Source: Asticcacaulis sp. SL142
Lineage (GTDB): Bacteria; Pseudomonadota; Alphaproteobacteria; Caulobacterales; Caulobacteraceae
Reading direction: 5' to 3'
Length of the DNA stretch: 64,000 nucleotides
Assembly: GCF_026625745.1 (NCBI RefSeq)
Contig: NZ_CP113061.1
Location: forward strand, 2,691,501 to 2,755,500
Shown piece after piece: positions 26,170 through 35,807 of the stretch (position 1 is its first letter; each line of letters begins with the position of its first letter). Both the position numbers and the translations under genes were made by a program. Under the pieces are notes generated by a model. The model was not told the DNA's origin. It searched no databases and saw only the letters and a program-made list of their open reading frames with translations.

Positions 26170-26646
26170 ATGAACGTCGATATCCAAACTGAGCATCACT
26201 GGCTGGAGAGGATGACCGGGGACTGGGAGATCATCCCTGATATGTCTCTGGCCGAAGCGGAACGCATAACCGAGTGGATCGAGCGCGGGCGGATGCTGCA
26301 CAGGGTATGGCTGGTGGTCGAAGGCCACGGGCAGATGCCCGGCGGCGGTGAGGCGACAACCCTGATGACGCTAGGTTTTGATCGCGCCAAGGGCCGGTTT
26401 GTCGGCTCATGGGCAGGGTCGATGATGGATCATTTGTGGGTCTATGACGGCCACTGGAATGAGGCCCACAAATCCCTGTCGCTCGATTGCGAAGGGCCTG
26501 ACTGGGAAAATCCCGGCCAGACCCTGAAATATCGTGATATTTACACGCTTAATGATGACAATACCCGTACCCTGACGGCTATGGTTCAGACGGCAGACGG
26601 TGAGTGGAAGCGGCTGATGCAGAACCACTACAGACGAGTGGGTTAG
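26170..26646 (+). CDS. DUF1579-like protein
   Basis: A 158-residue soluble protein resembling the DUF1579 family (HHWLERMTGDWE at the start, then alternating beta-strand-like segments such as TTLMTLGFDRAKGRFVGSW and YRDIYTLNDDNTRTLT). This family has a lipocalin-like beta-barrel look and no established function. The ATG at 26170 has a strong ribosome-binding site (agaggagg); an in-frame ATG 33 bp upstream is less likely. It converges with cysH, overlapping its end by 4 bp. Confidence 0.78.
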   Translation: MNVDIQTEHHWLERMTGDWEIIPDMSLAEAERITEWIERGRMLHRVWLVVEGHGQMPGGGEATTLMTLGFDRAKGRFVGSWAGSMMDHLWVYDGHWNEAHKSLSLDCEGPDWENPGQTLKYRDIYTLNDDNTRTLTAMVQTADGEWKRLMQNHYRRVG

Positions 26647-27389
26647 ATACCGTCGCCGCCGAAGATCGGCTTATGGATACCGCATTCGGTCTTGTCACTC
26701 CCGGCCCAGCGGCCAGCGCGCGCGTCCTCACCGACCTCGACCGGCTTGGTGCAGGTAAAGCAGCCAATCGACGGATAGCCCTGTTCGACCAAAGGGTGCG
26801 GGGGCAGGGCGTTGGCTTCGATATAGTCAGCGATATCGTCCGCCGTCCAGTTAGCCAGCGGATTTACCTTGAAATTGCGGCCATCCCACTCAACGATCGG
26901 CATATTGGCGCGGGTCGCTGCTTGGTGGCGCTTACGGCCGGTAATCCAGGCGGTGTAGTCGTCGGTGATCTTATTCAGCGGCCGAACTTTGCGCAGGGCG
27001 CAGCAGGCATCGGGGGCCAGTTTCCACAAATTACCTTTTGGGTCGAAATCCTGTTCCTCAGTCTTATCGGCTTTGAGGTTGATCAGGTTGGTAAGCCCCA
27101 GAATCTTGGCCAGTTGATCGCGGTATTGCAGGGTCTGAAAAAAGTGCCGGTCAGTATCCAAAAAAATTACCGGCAGGTCTTTGTTGATCTGCGACACCAG
27201 ATGCAGCATGACTGCGGAATCCGCGCCAAACGATGACGACAGGGCGATGGAGCCGATAAACTCATGCTCTATCGCATCGCGCAGGATGTCGGCGGCGGCC
27301 CAATTTTCATAACGGGCCGACAGTTCCGCCGCGCGGATAGCCTCAGGTGAGGCGACCTGTTCGGCAATATTGTTGATGATCATAGTCAT
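26643..27389 (-). CDS. cysH: Phosphoadenylyl/adenylyl-sulfate reductase CysH
   Basis: Reduces activated sulfate to sulfite in assimilation. The 248 residues contain the nucleotide-binding SSSFGADSAVMLH, the cysteine pair in DACCALRK, a later CFTC, and the catalytic ECGIH near the C-terminus. The CC plus CxxC arrangement points to the [4Fe-4S] type that prefers adenylyl sulfate (APS). It is last in the minus-strand cysG operon. I prefer the ATG at 27389 to an in-frame TTG at 27395. No cysD, cysN or cysC is in the window. Confidence 0.9.
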   Translation of the reverse strand: MTMIINNIAEQVASPEAIRAAELSARYENWAAADILRDAIEHEFIGSIALSSSFGADSAVMLHLVSQINKDLPVIFLDTDRHFFQTLQYRDQLAKILGLTNLINLKADKTEEQDFDPKGNLWKLAPDACCALRKVRPLNKITDDYTAWITGRKRHQAATRANMPIVEWDGRNFKVNPLANWTADDIADYIEANALPPHPLVEQGYPSIGCFTCTKPVEVGEDARAGRWAGSDKTECGIHKPIFGGDGI

Positions 27390-27410
27390 GATCAAAACGC
27401 TTTCTACGGA

Positions 27411-27932
27411 TTAAGCTTCCGTGAGCTTTTGGCGTAACGCCCAGATCGGTTGGCGGGCATCGGCCGCACTTTGGTACGCATTTTCAAAACGATCCGTGGC
27501 CGCCTTAATGGCCTCTTCGGGATCGGCGTCCTTGAGTACAAATTCGTTGAACCCGCAGCGCAGCATAAGGAACAACTGATCCCGCAACACATCACCGACT
27601 GCGCGGATTTCGCCCTGATAGTTCAGGTCAGAGCGCAATATACGGGCGGTCGAATAGCCGCGGCCATCGCGGTAGCCGGGGAAATTAACCTCAACCAATG
27701 CGATCTTTTCCATATAGGGAGCGAGTGCGCGAATATCATCCCCCGGATTGACGCGCACACCGTACCTGCCGTTCAGGCCCGGCAATTCGGTGAGCGCGCG
27801 CTCAAAGCCCAACACATAGGGGCCATCGGCGCCGACAACATCGTCGTCATTAAGCAGGGCCCAACCGTCAAGAATACGGGTGCCGTCCTTAGCGATCAGG
27901 GTGGGGGGGGCAGATGAATTAAGCTGGCTCAT
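27411..27932 (-). CDS. DUF934 family protein of the sulfite-reduction operon
   Basis: A 173-residue protein of the DUF934 family, which is regularly encoded between sulfite reductase and cysH in proteobacteria and is thought to be an accessory to sulfite reduction. Motifs visible are FERALTELPGLNGRYGVRVNP and GRGYSTARILR. The ATG at 27932 lies 14 bp inside the upstream sulfite reductase gene; the longer frame up to 28139 is a shadow of that gene. A catalytic role has not been established for the family. Confidence 0.85.
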   Translation of the reverse strand: MSQLNSSAPPTLIAKDGTRILDGWALLNDDDVVGADGPYVLGFERALTELPGLNGRYGVRVNPGDDIRALAPYMEKIALVEVNFPGYRDGRGYSTARILRSDLNYQGEIRAVGDVLRDQLFLMLRCGFNEFVLKDADPEEAIKAATDRFENAYQSAADARQPIWALRQKLTEA

Positions 27933-29562
27933 GGAGTGCCTCGGCAAAGGTTTCACGGCCCAGACGCTCAACGACATCGATGAAGCGTTCCGCAGGCGAC
28001 GTGCGAAGTTGAAGATAAAGGCGCACGACTCGCTCGATGGCGGCGGGTACGGCTTCCGCCGGCAGGCCCTTACCGGTGATGACGCCCAGCGCTGCCTTTT
28101 CATCGGCGCGGCCGCCGAGCAGGATCTGATAGAACTCAATGCCCTGCTTATCGACGCCTAAGATCCCGATATGGCCGACATGGTGGTGGCCGCAGGCATT
28201 GATGCAGCCAGAGATCTTGATCTCCAGTTCACCGATCTCATCGGTCAGATCGGCATCGGCAAAGCGCTTGGAAATTTCCTGCGACAGCGGGATCGAGCGG
28301 GCATTGGCCAGGGTGCAGTAATCCAGCCCAGGGCAGGCGATGATATCGCTGATCTTCTTGGCATTGGCGGTCGACAGATTGACGCGGTCCAGTTGCTGGT
28401 ACAGGGCATAAAGATCGGCCTTAGCCACATGCGGCAGGATGACGTTCTGGTCATGGGCCACGCGCAGTTCGCCGTAGGCAAAGCTGTCCGCCACATCGGC
28501 CATGACGTCCATCTGTGCGGACGAAGCATCGCCCGGCGGCAGGCCCACCGGCTTGGTCGAGATGGTCACGCTGACGTGGTCATCGCGCTTATGGGCATGG
28601 GTGTTGTTACGAACCCAGCGGGCAAAGGCCGGATCGGCCGCTTTGGCGCGGTCTAGGGCGGGGGCGTCAAATGCCTTATCGGCAAAGGCCGGATCGGGGA
28701 AGAACGAACGGATACGGTCGATCTCATAATAGGGCGCATCAATGGCGGCCTGATCGAGGGTGTTCCACTCTTCTTCGACCTGACGGGCATACTCATCAGG
28801 CCCAAGCGCCGACACAAGAATCTTGATGCGCGCCTTATAGATATTATCGCGGCGGCCATAGCGGTTATAGACCCGCAGGCAGGCCTCAAGATAACTCAGC
28901 AGTTTTTCGCCCGGTACGCCCGACTTGATCAGGTGGCCCAGATGCGGGGTGCGGCCCATGCCGCCGCCAACATAGACCTCAAAGCCCTTGGGCGTCAGGT
29001 GCAGGCCGATATCGTGGACGCGGATGGCGGCGCGGTCCTTGGTGGCACCGGTGATGGCGATCTTGAACTTACGCGGCAGGAAGGTAAATTCCGGATGGAT
29101 GGTCGACCACTGACGGATCAGTTCGGCCCACGGGCGCGGATCGTCGAGTTCGTCCTTAGCCGCACCCGAAAACTGATCGGTCGTGGTATTGCGGATGCAG
29201 TTGCCGGAGGTCTGCATGGCGTGCATTTCGACTTCGGCTAATTCTTCGAGGATTTTGGGCGTATCGGCCAGCTTGATCCAGTTGAACTGAAGGTTCTGAC
29301 GGGTGGTGAAATGGCCGAAATCGCGGTCATAGGTGCGCGCGATATGGGCGAATTTGCGCATCTGAACCGACGACAGAACGCCATAAGGAATGGCAATCCG
29401 TAACATATAGGCGTGCAGTTGCAGATAAAGCCCGTTCATCAGACGCAACGGCTTGAACTGATCTTCGGACAATTCCCCGCTCAGGCGGCGGGCCACCTGA
29501 TCCGAAAATTCGGCGTTACGTTCACGAACGAGGGCGTGATCGAATTGGTCGTAAACATACAT
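27919..29562 (-). CDS. cysI: Sulfite/nitrite reductase haemoprotein (CysI-like)
   Basis: Siroheme and [4Fe-4S] enzyme of 547 residues, predicted to reduce sulfite to sulfide. The four cluster cysteines are visible in CPGLDYC and GCINACGHHHVGHIGILG. Arginines and lysines of the active site lie in RNTTTDQFSG and similar segments. No CysJ flavoprotein is encoded next to it, so electrons may come from ferredoxin. The genes around it (DUF934, cysH, cysG) indicate sulfite rather than nitrite. It starts 2 bp after the DUF2849 gene. Confidence 0.92.
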   Translation of the reverse strand: MYVYDQFDHALVRERNAEFSDQVARRLSGELSEDQFKPLRLMNGLYLQLHAYMLRIAIPYGVLSSVQMRKFAHIARTYDRDFGHFTTRQNLQFNWIKLADTPKILEELAEVEMHAMQTSGNCIRNTTTDQFSGAAKDELDDPRPWAELIRQWSTIHPEFTFLPRKFKIAITGATKDRAAIRVHDIGLHLTPKGFEVYVGGGMGRTPHLGHLIKSGVPGEKLLSYLEACLRVYNRYGRRDNIYKARIKILVSALGPDEYARQVEEEWNTLDQAAIDAPYYEIDRIRSFFPDPAFADKAFDAPALDRAKAADPAFARWVRNNTHAHKRDDHVSVTISTKPVGLPPGDASSAQMDVMADVADSFAYGELRVAHDQNVILPHVAKADLYALYQQLDRVNLSTANAKKISDIIACPGLDYCTLANARSIPLSQEISKRFADADLTDEIGELEIKISGCINACGHHHVGHIGILGVDKQGIEFYQILLGGRADEKAALGVITGKGLPAEAVPAAIERVVRLYLQLRTSPAERFIDVVERLGRETFAEALHEPA

Positions 29563-29564
29563 TC

Positions 29565-29864
29565 TCAGAACACTTCCGGGCGGTTGAATTGCTTAGCGGT
29601 ATCAAAGGTTGTCTGGCCGATGGTTGGGCCGTTGGCGCGCACAAATTCGCGCACATGTTCACGCTGCACCGGAGTGCCGTCATCAGTGACGGGGATCAGA
29701 TAGGGGGCAACCACTTCGGTCTCGCGGGCTATCCACTCGGACTTCAGCGCTTCGCCGGCGGCGTCTTCAAGGTGCGTGGCCAGGGCGGCATCTTCAACCC
29801 ACTGGCCGTCAGCATACCACAGCACCAGGCCGTCGGTTAATCGGTTGGCGGTCAGGAGCTTCAT
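29565..29864 (-). CDS. DUF2849 protein of the sulfite-reduction operon
   Basis: A 99-residue acidic protein of the DUF2849 type, seen in alphaproteobacteria between the siroheme synthase and sulfite reductase genes. It has no signal or membrane segment. Its start overlaps the cysG stop as ATGA and the sulfite reductase follows after 2 bp, so it is made with them. A role in electron transfer to, or assembly of, the reductase is suggested only by position. Confidence 0.85.
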   Translation of the reverse strand: MKLLTANRLTDGLVLWYADGQWVEDAALATHLEDAAGEALKSEWIARETEVVAPYLIPVTDDGTPVQREHVREFVRANGPTIGQTTFDTAKQFNRPEVF

Positions 29865-31237
29865 GCGGGAACCTTTATCGTTGGTTGGGTCATCGCCTCA
29901 GCGTTGACCCAGTGTTCGGAACTCAAGGCCGTGACTTCGCCGATGATGACGAGGGTCGGGCCCTTGGGTGGATTGGCGGCGAGGGTGGCGGCCAGTTGAT
30001 TAAGTTGCGTGGCCGTGCGCACCTCATCGGGGCGCGTGCCGTTTTCAATGATAAGCGCCGGTGTCGAACCCGCGCGGCCATGCTCCATCAGACGGGCACA
30101 GACACGGGGCGCGGTCGCCACGCCCATATAGATCACCAGCGTATGATGCGCCAGTGACAAGGCGGCCCAATCCAGTTGCAGATCGTTATGTTGCGCGTCA
30201 CCATCTTTGGCGTGCCCTGTAATAAACGTAACGCTCTGCGCATGGTCACGGTGGGTCAGGGGCACACCGGCAGAGGCGGCACAGCCCAGCGCCGCCGTAA
30301 TGCCGGGGGTGACGTGAACTTCGATACCGGCGGCCTTTAGCGCTTCGACCTCTTCGCCGCCACGGCCGAACACGAACGGGTCGCCGCCTTTGAGGCGCAC
30401 GACGCGCTTGCCCAGGTTAGCCTGTTCGACCAGCAGGGCATGAATCTGATCCTGCGGCACAGAATGGTTTGAGCGCTGCTTGCCGACATAGAGCCGCTCA
30501 CTGTCACGGCGGGCCAGATCCATGATCGCATCCCCGACCAGCCGGTCATAAACAATGACATCGGCCTCACTCAGCAGGCGCAGGGCCTTAAGCGTCAGCA
30601 GTTCCGGATCGCCGGGGCCAGCCCCGACCAGATGAACGACGCCGGTGCGGGGTTTGGGGGCTCTGATCTCAGCCAATGCGGCGGTCAGCGCCTCATCAAT
30701 CTTGCCCGAACGCGCCAAGGTCGTGGCGGGGGCGGTCAGGATGTACTCCCAGAACCGGCGGCGGTCATCGACATTGCTGAAGGCTTCGCGCAAGTGTGGC
30801 GACAGTTTGAGCGCAAACTCGGCGACATGAGTCTCGGACGGGGGGACGGCAGCCTCAATTTTGCGGCGGGTTTCGCGCGCCAGAACCGGGGCTGTGCCGC
30901 CGGTGGCCACGCCAATCGATAACGATCCGCGATCAATAATGGCCGGGATATGAAAATCACTCAGGTCGGGCTGATCGACGACATTGACCGGGATTTTCAA
31001 CGTGTGGGCCAAGGCCGCCCCACGCTCCGCTGAGGTACGATCTTCAAACGCCACCAGAATCAGCGAAGCGCCATGCAAATCATCGGCGGTGGGCCATGCG
31101 GTGTGGTCTATGTCATAAATCAGCAGTTCCGCCGGTGTGCGCTCCACCAGATTAAGTTTGCGCGCAAGCGTCACCCCTGCGCCAATCAGCGCAACCTTAC
31201 GGCCTTCCAGCGGCCAGGACAGGGGCAAAGCGATCAT
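29861..31237 (-). CDS. cysG: Siroheme synthase CysG (bifunctional)
   Basis: Makes siroheme, the cofactor of the sulfite reductase in the same operon. The 458 residues have the two-part order of E. coli CysG. The N-terminal CysG-B/Met8-like precorrin-2 dehydrogenase and ferrochelatase has VALIGAGVTLARK, and the C-terminal SUMT methyltransferase has VHLVGAGPGDPELLTLKA and VVRLKGGDPFVFGRGGEE. It is the first gene of the minus-strand operon cysG, DUF2849, cysI, DUF934, cysH. Confidence 0.95.
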   Translation of the reverse strand: MIALPLSWPLEGRKVALIGAGVTLARKLNLVERTPAELLIYDIDHTAWPTADDLHGASLILVAFEDRTSAERGAALAHTLKIPVNVVDQPDLSDFHIPAIIDRGSLSIGVATGGTAPVLARETRRKIEAAVPPSETHVAEFALKLSPHLREAFSNVDDRRRFWEYILTAPATTLARSGKIDEALTAALAEIRAPKPRTGVVHLVGAGPGDPELLTLKALRLLSEADVIVYDRLVGDAIMDLARRDSERLYVGKQRSNHSVPQDQIHALLVEQANLGKRVVRLKGGDPFVFGRGGEEVEALKAAGIEVHVTPGITAALGCAASAGVPLTHRDHAQSVTFITGHAKDGDAQHNDLQLDWAALSLAHHTLVIYMGVATAPRVCARLMEHGRAGSTPALIIENGTRPDEVRTATQLNQLAATLAANPPKGPTLVIIGEVTALSSEHWVNAEAMTQPTIKVPA

Positions 31238-31325
31238 AACATCCTCAACAGGTGTGGGCTTAAGCCATCATACCTTAGTGTGGACTTTTAATCTCTAGCC
31301 ATGGGCTGGAAAAGCGATGGTTTTT

Positions 31326-31380
31326 ACCCTCTGGGATTAGAGGGGCTAAATAACAGTAACTTATTGCGAATTATGCGCAA
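31326..31380. promoter_or_regulatory. Dyads upstream of the cysG operon
   Basis: CCCTCT-N6-AGAGGG (31327-31344) and TTGCG-N7-CGCAA (31364-31380) lie 90-145 bp upstream of cysG. The second has the spacing of a LysR-type operator. They may be binding sites for a sulfur regulator, but no motif known to me matches exactly. Confidence 0.35.
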
Positions 31381-31381
31381 A

Positions 31382-31663
31382 TCAGCGTGTGGCATTCAGC
31401 AAATAGTCGAAGTCTGACGTGGAGCCGAAGGGGCGGCCATCAGCCTTGCCCGTTTCGGTTGTCAAGCAGAAGTGGTGCTGAAGCGGATGGCGGCCAAATG
31501 CGCGCGCATCATCCGGTCCTTCGGCCAGCGGTAAGGCGACTTTAAGCGGATGTTGTGCGGATTTACGCTGGCACAGGGCGCAGGTGCAGTGTTCTTTGCT
31601 GCCGCTCAGATCCGACAGGTCAAAATTAATGTCGCCGAAATGGGCAGCGCCTAGGTGGAGCAT
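31382..31663 (-). CDS. Degenerate GFA-like protein
   Basis: A 93-residue protein with the outline of a glutathione-dependent formaldehyde-activating (GFA) domain but missing most zinc ligands. Its start (LHLGAAHFGDINFDL) lines up with LHSGSCHCGKISFEV of the gene 137 bp upstream, so the first CHC site is lost. The second site survives as CTCALC. The third pair is lost (HFCLTT). It is likely a diverged duplicate of the 31800 gene. It may still be folded, but zinc-dependent activity is doubtful. Confidence 0.6.
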   Translation of the reverse strand: MLHLGAAHFGDINFDLSDLSGSKEHCTCALCQRKSAQHPLKVALPLAEGPDDARAFGRHPLQHHFCLTTETGKADGRPFGSTSDFDYLLNATR

Positions 31664-31684
31664 GATACGCCTCCGATATTTACA

Positions 31685-31730
31685 AAGCGCATCCCTAAAA
31701 GTGTTATCGGTTTTAGGCTAAGATGCGCGC
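31685..31730. repeat. Intergenic palindromic repeat, copy 2
   Basis: AAGCGCATCCCTAAAAGTGTTATCGGTTTTAGGCTAAGATGCGCGC: the ends GCGCAT/ATGCGC pair and the inner CCTAAAA/TTTTAGG pair, making a long hairpin in the gap between the two GFA-like genes. It matches the copies at 48561 and 59804 closely. Confidence 0.8.
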
Positions 31731-31799
31731 ACATTAAACAGTACACAGATATAGTGCAGTGCAAATAAAGGAACAATTAGGCCCTATTGCGGCTGAGGG

Positions 31800-32147
31800 T
31801 TAATGCCCAGCACCGTTCCGCTTATTGATGGTCAATTTTTCGAGATCGACATCGGGCAGGCAGCGTAGGTTAACCGCAACCATTGCCTTGCCATCCGGGG
31901 CTGTGCCTTCGCCGTAGGGTTCGACGCCGCAGACCTTGCAGAAATTATGAGCGATTTTCATTGTGTTGAACCGATAGGTTTCGATATCGGCCGGATCGGT
32001 TTTGAGGTGAAGCGCATCCTTAGCCACAAAGGCCAGCAGGCTGCCGCGCCTGCGGCAATAGGAGCAATTGCAGTCAATAGCGTCCTTGAAATCGCCCTCG
32101 ACCTCGAAGCTGATCTTCCCGCAATGGCAGCTTCCGGAATGTAGCAT
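31800..32147 (-). CDS. GFA-family (glutathione-dependent formaldehyde-activating-like) protein
   Basis: A 115-residue zinc protein of the GFA family. All three cysteine sites are present: SCHCG, CNCSYC and FCKVCG. Members of this family form a Mss4-like beta fold, but most, including probably this one, have no proven role in formaldehyde handling. It has no signal peptide. A good ribosome-binding site (aggagg) precedes the ATG at 32147. The smaller gene downstream looks like its decayed duplicate. Confidence 0.85.
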   Translation of the reverse strand: MLHSGSCHCGKISFEVEGDFKDAIDCNCSYCRRRGSLLAFVAKDALHLKTDPADIETYRFNTMKIAHNFCKVCGVEPYGEGTAPDGKAMVAVNLRCLPDVDLEKLTINKRNGAGH

Positions 32148-32216
32148 GGTTTCCTCCTGTTTTGCCGGAGGTTAGCGAATCTGAAAGCTGTGGGCAAATC
32201 TCGTTTGTGTGGTTTG

Positions 32217-32263
32217 CCCCCTCCACCCCTTCGGGGTCCCCTCCCCCGTAAACAGGGGAGGAG
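32217..32263. repeat. Double hairpin, repeat-like intergenic element
   Basis: ACCCC (32225-32229) pairs with GGGGT (32233-32237), and CCTCCCC (32240-32246) pairs with GGGGAGG (32255-32261). The paired hairpins, CT-rich on one side, look like a small repetitive extragenic element. Confidence 0.5.
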
Positions 32264-32268
32264 AAAAT

Positions 32269-32299
32269 AAGCCCCTCCGGTGGTGCCGAAGGGGCTTTG
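32269..32299. terminator. Rho-independent terminator
   Basis: AAGCCCCT, loop of 13 bases, AGGGGCTTTG. It lies 32 bp after the end of the ferredoxin-NADP reductase gene (minus strand) and could serve it; its T-run is short. Confidence 0.65.
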
Positions 32300-32330
32300 A
32301 TAACTAACGGGTGCAGGGTCTGTGACCCTG

Positions 32331-33449
<1,119 letters not shown>

Positions 33450-33573
33450 TCAAAGGGCAAAGTGATTTTCCAAACGGCCTTCAGGATTTGGCAATCACTC
33501 TGTAAGATTAGTATTTTTAAACCGTGGCGAACCCTATATAGGTAGCCGGGATAGATTTGTTGATGGATGCGTT

Positions 33574-34536
33574 ATGTCTCGCGATCGTTTGCCGCCATTG
33601 TCGGCGCTTCGGGTATTCGAAGCTGCCGCCCGCCACGAAAGCTTTAAGCACGCGGCCGAAGAACTGTTTGTGACCCCCGGTGCGGTCTCTCAGCAGATCC
33701 GTCTGCTTGAGGATCATGTCGGGGTTGAGCTGTTCGTGCGCGATGGCCGGCGGGTTGTGCTGTCCGATGCGGGCAAGGCCTCGGCCCTGATCCTCAAGGA
33801 AGCGTTCGAGAAGATGTTCGAGGCGACGCGCCTGATGAAACAGGTGCAGCAAAAGGGCCGGGTGACGATTTCGGTGGCACCCAGTTTTGCCGCCAAATGG
33901 TTGATGCCGCGCCTGAGCGATTTCAACGCCGAAAACCCTGATGTCGATGTCTGGGTCAGCGCCGATATGACCACGACCGATTTCGCCACCTCTGATGTCG
34001 ATTTGGCCATCCGCTACGGCCACGGCAACTATCAGGGGGTTAATGTCGAGCATCTGCTGGAAGAGGGGGTTTTGCCGGTCTGCTCGCCGCTGTTGTATGA
34101 CGCCGCCCCGATCCGCAAGCCCGAAGACCTGGGCAATCATGTTCTTCTGCACGATGTCGGCTTTGAGACTGATCCGACCTGCCCCGACTGGCCGATGTGG
34201 TTCAAGGCCCATAAGGTCGAGGGTGTCGATGCGTCGCGCGGCCCGCGCTTTAACCAGAGCCATATGGTCATTGAGGCTGCCGTCGCCGGTCGCGGCGTGG
34301 CATTGGCCAAGCGCACCATTGCCGAGGCCGACCTCAAAGCCGGACGTTTGCAAGCCCTCTTTGGTGAGGATTTCAGCCCGATTTCCTACGGCTATTACCT
34401 GGTATGGCCGCAGTCGCGCGAGCCGTCGCAGGCTCAGACACGGTTTATGGACTGGTTGCGCGCGCAGGCCAGAGACGAGGGCAACCCCTCGCTCGGCGGC
34501 TTTGATAAGCCTGTGTTCGCGGCGCAAGATATCTGA
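33574..34536 (+). CDS. LysR-family transcriptional regulator, GcvA-like
   Basis: A 320-residue LysR-type regulator with the helix-turn-helix at residues about 20-60 (ALRVFEAAARHESFKHAAEELFVTPGAVSQQIRLLE) and a substrate-binding C-terminal domain. The N-terminus resembles GcvA, the activator of the glycine cleavage system, but gcvA-like regulators control many different genes. It is divergent from the ferredoxin reductase gene and convergent with cysK, so either could be its target. Effector unknown. Confidence 0.87.
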   Translation: MSRDRLPPLSALRVFEAAARHESFKHAAEELFVTPGAVSQQIRLLEDHVGVELFVRDGRRVVLSDAGKASALILKEAFEKMFEATRLMKQVQQKGRVTISVAPSFAAKWLMPRLSDFNAENPDVDVWVSADMTTTDFATSDVDLAIRYGHGNYQGVNVEHLLEEGVLPVCSPLLYDAAPIRKPEDLGNHVLLHDVGFETDPTCPDWPMWFKAHKVEGVDASRGPRFNQSHMVIEAAVAGRGVALAKRTIAEADLKAGRLQALFGEDFSPISYGYYLVWPQSREPSQAQTRFMDWLRAQARDEGNPSLGGFDKPVFAAQDI

Positions 34537-34541
34537 CATTT

Positions 34542-35555
34542 TTAGTCCAGCCACGCCGGCACCGGCAGGTTTTTGCTGCGCAAAAATTCCGGGTTGTAAA
34601 TCTTTGAGGCATAGCGATTGCCGTAGTCGCACAGGATAGTGACGATGGTCTTGCCGGGGCCTAGGTCCTTGGCCAGACGGATGGCACCGGCGATATTGAG
34701 CGCGGTTGACCCACCCATCACTAGACCTTCGTTTTGCACCAGATCAAACACGATCGGCAGCCATTCTTCGTCCGAAATCTGATAGGCATGGTCGATCACA
34801 GCACCCTCAAGGTTCGCGGTAATGCGGCCTTGGCCCACGCCTTCGGTGATGGACGAACCTTCGGACTTCAACTCGCCGCTGGTGTAGTAGCTATAAAGGG
34901 CCGCCCCCAGCGGATCGGCCAGACCAATCTTGATGTCTGGGTTTTGGTCTTTCAGGTACAGGCTCATGCCCGCCAGCGTGCCGCCCGATCCGACCGCGCA
35001 GATAAAGCCGTCGATCTTGCCGTCGGTCTGCGCCCACACTTCGGGGCCGGTGGCGTCGATATGGGCCTGACGGTTGGCGACATTGTCAAACTGGTTGGCC
35101 CAGATGGCGCCTTCCGGGGTTTTGGCGGCTAACTCTTCGGCCAGACGGCCGGAATAGCGCACATAGTTGTCAGGGTTGGAATAGGGCACGGCATCGACTT
35201 CGATCAGCTCCGCGCCGAGCAGTTTGATGGCGTCCTTCTTTTCCTGAGACTGGGTGCGCGGGATCACGATGACGGTTTTATAGCCCAAAGCGTTGGCAAC
35301 GGTCGCTAAACCAATACCGGTATTGCCCGCCGTGCCTTCGACGATGGTGCCGCCGGGACGCAGCAACCCCTTGGCCTCGGCATCGCGGATGATCCACAGG
35401 GCGGCGCGGTCTTTGATCGACTGGCCGGGGTTGAGGAACTCGGCCTTGCCCAGAATCTCACAGCCGGTCGCCTCCGACGCCGCCTTCAGGCGGATCAGGG
35501 GCGTGTTACCGATCAGGTCGATGACGGAGGCTGCGGGCTTTTGCGAGTGTGACAA
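34542..35555 (-). CDS. cysK: Cysteine synthase family PLP enzyme (CysK-like)
   Basis: A 337-residue fold-type II PLP enzyme. The N-terminal IDLIGNTPLIRL and the PLP lysine in NPGQSIKDRAA are those of O-acetylserine sulfhydrylase, and EGTAGNTGIGLA is the substrate-binding loop. The start is TTG at 35555, preceded by a good ribosome-binding site (aagggag). Sulfide from the nearby sulfite reductase would be its second substrate. Its C-terminal part resembles the CysK2/long CysK group; cystathionine beta-synthase activity is an alternative I consider less likely. Confidence 0.88.
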   Translation of the reverse strand: MSHSQKPAASVIDLIGNTPLIRLKAASEATGCEILGKAEFLNPGQSIKDRAALWIIRDAEAKGLLRPGGTIVEGTAGNTGIGLATVANALGYKTVIVIPRTQSQEKKDAIKLLGAELIEVDAVPYSNPDNYVRYSGRLAEELAAKTPEGAIWANQFDNVANRQAHIDATGPEVWAQTDGKIDGFICAVGSGGTLAGMSLYLKDQNPDIKIGLADPLGAALYSYYTSGELKSEGSSITEGVGQGRITANLEGAVIDHAYQISDEEWLPIVFDLVQNEGLVMGGSTALNIAGAIRLAKDLGPGKTIVTILCDYGNRYASKIYNPEFLRSKNLPVPAWLD

Positions 35556-35807
35556 GACGGCGCTCCCTTTGAGGGTGATGGTTTTTCGAGTGTCTCTTTA
35601 ATCAAAGGCTTTATCCAGCCCAAGCGATAGTTTCTAATGGCGGGGTTTAGTGGTTCTGTGGCCTTAAGACAAGCGCATTGAAAACCGTTCGCAGGAAAAC
35701 CTGCCACGGTTCAGGCATTTTTACGCATCGGTTCAGCAAAAATGATTGTTCTTCGCGCATCGCCTCCCCTATAGCTTGGCGAAACAAACAGAGGAACCAT
35801 AAGGCTC

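Noticed and set aside
33517-34632. Long minus-strand reading frame of 371 codons opposite the LysR gene
   Set aside because: It lies wholly opposite a clear LysR regulator, has no recognisable motif and no ribosome-binding site, and its composition is that expected of an antisense frame in GC-rich DNA.
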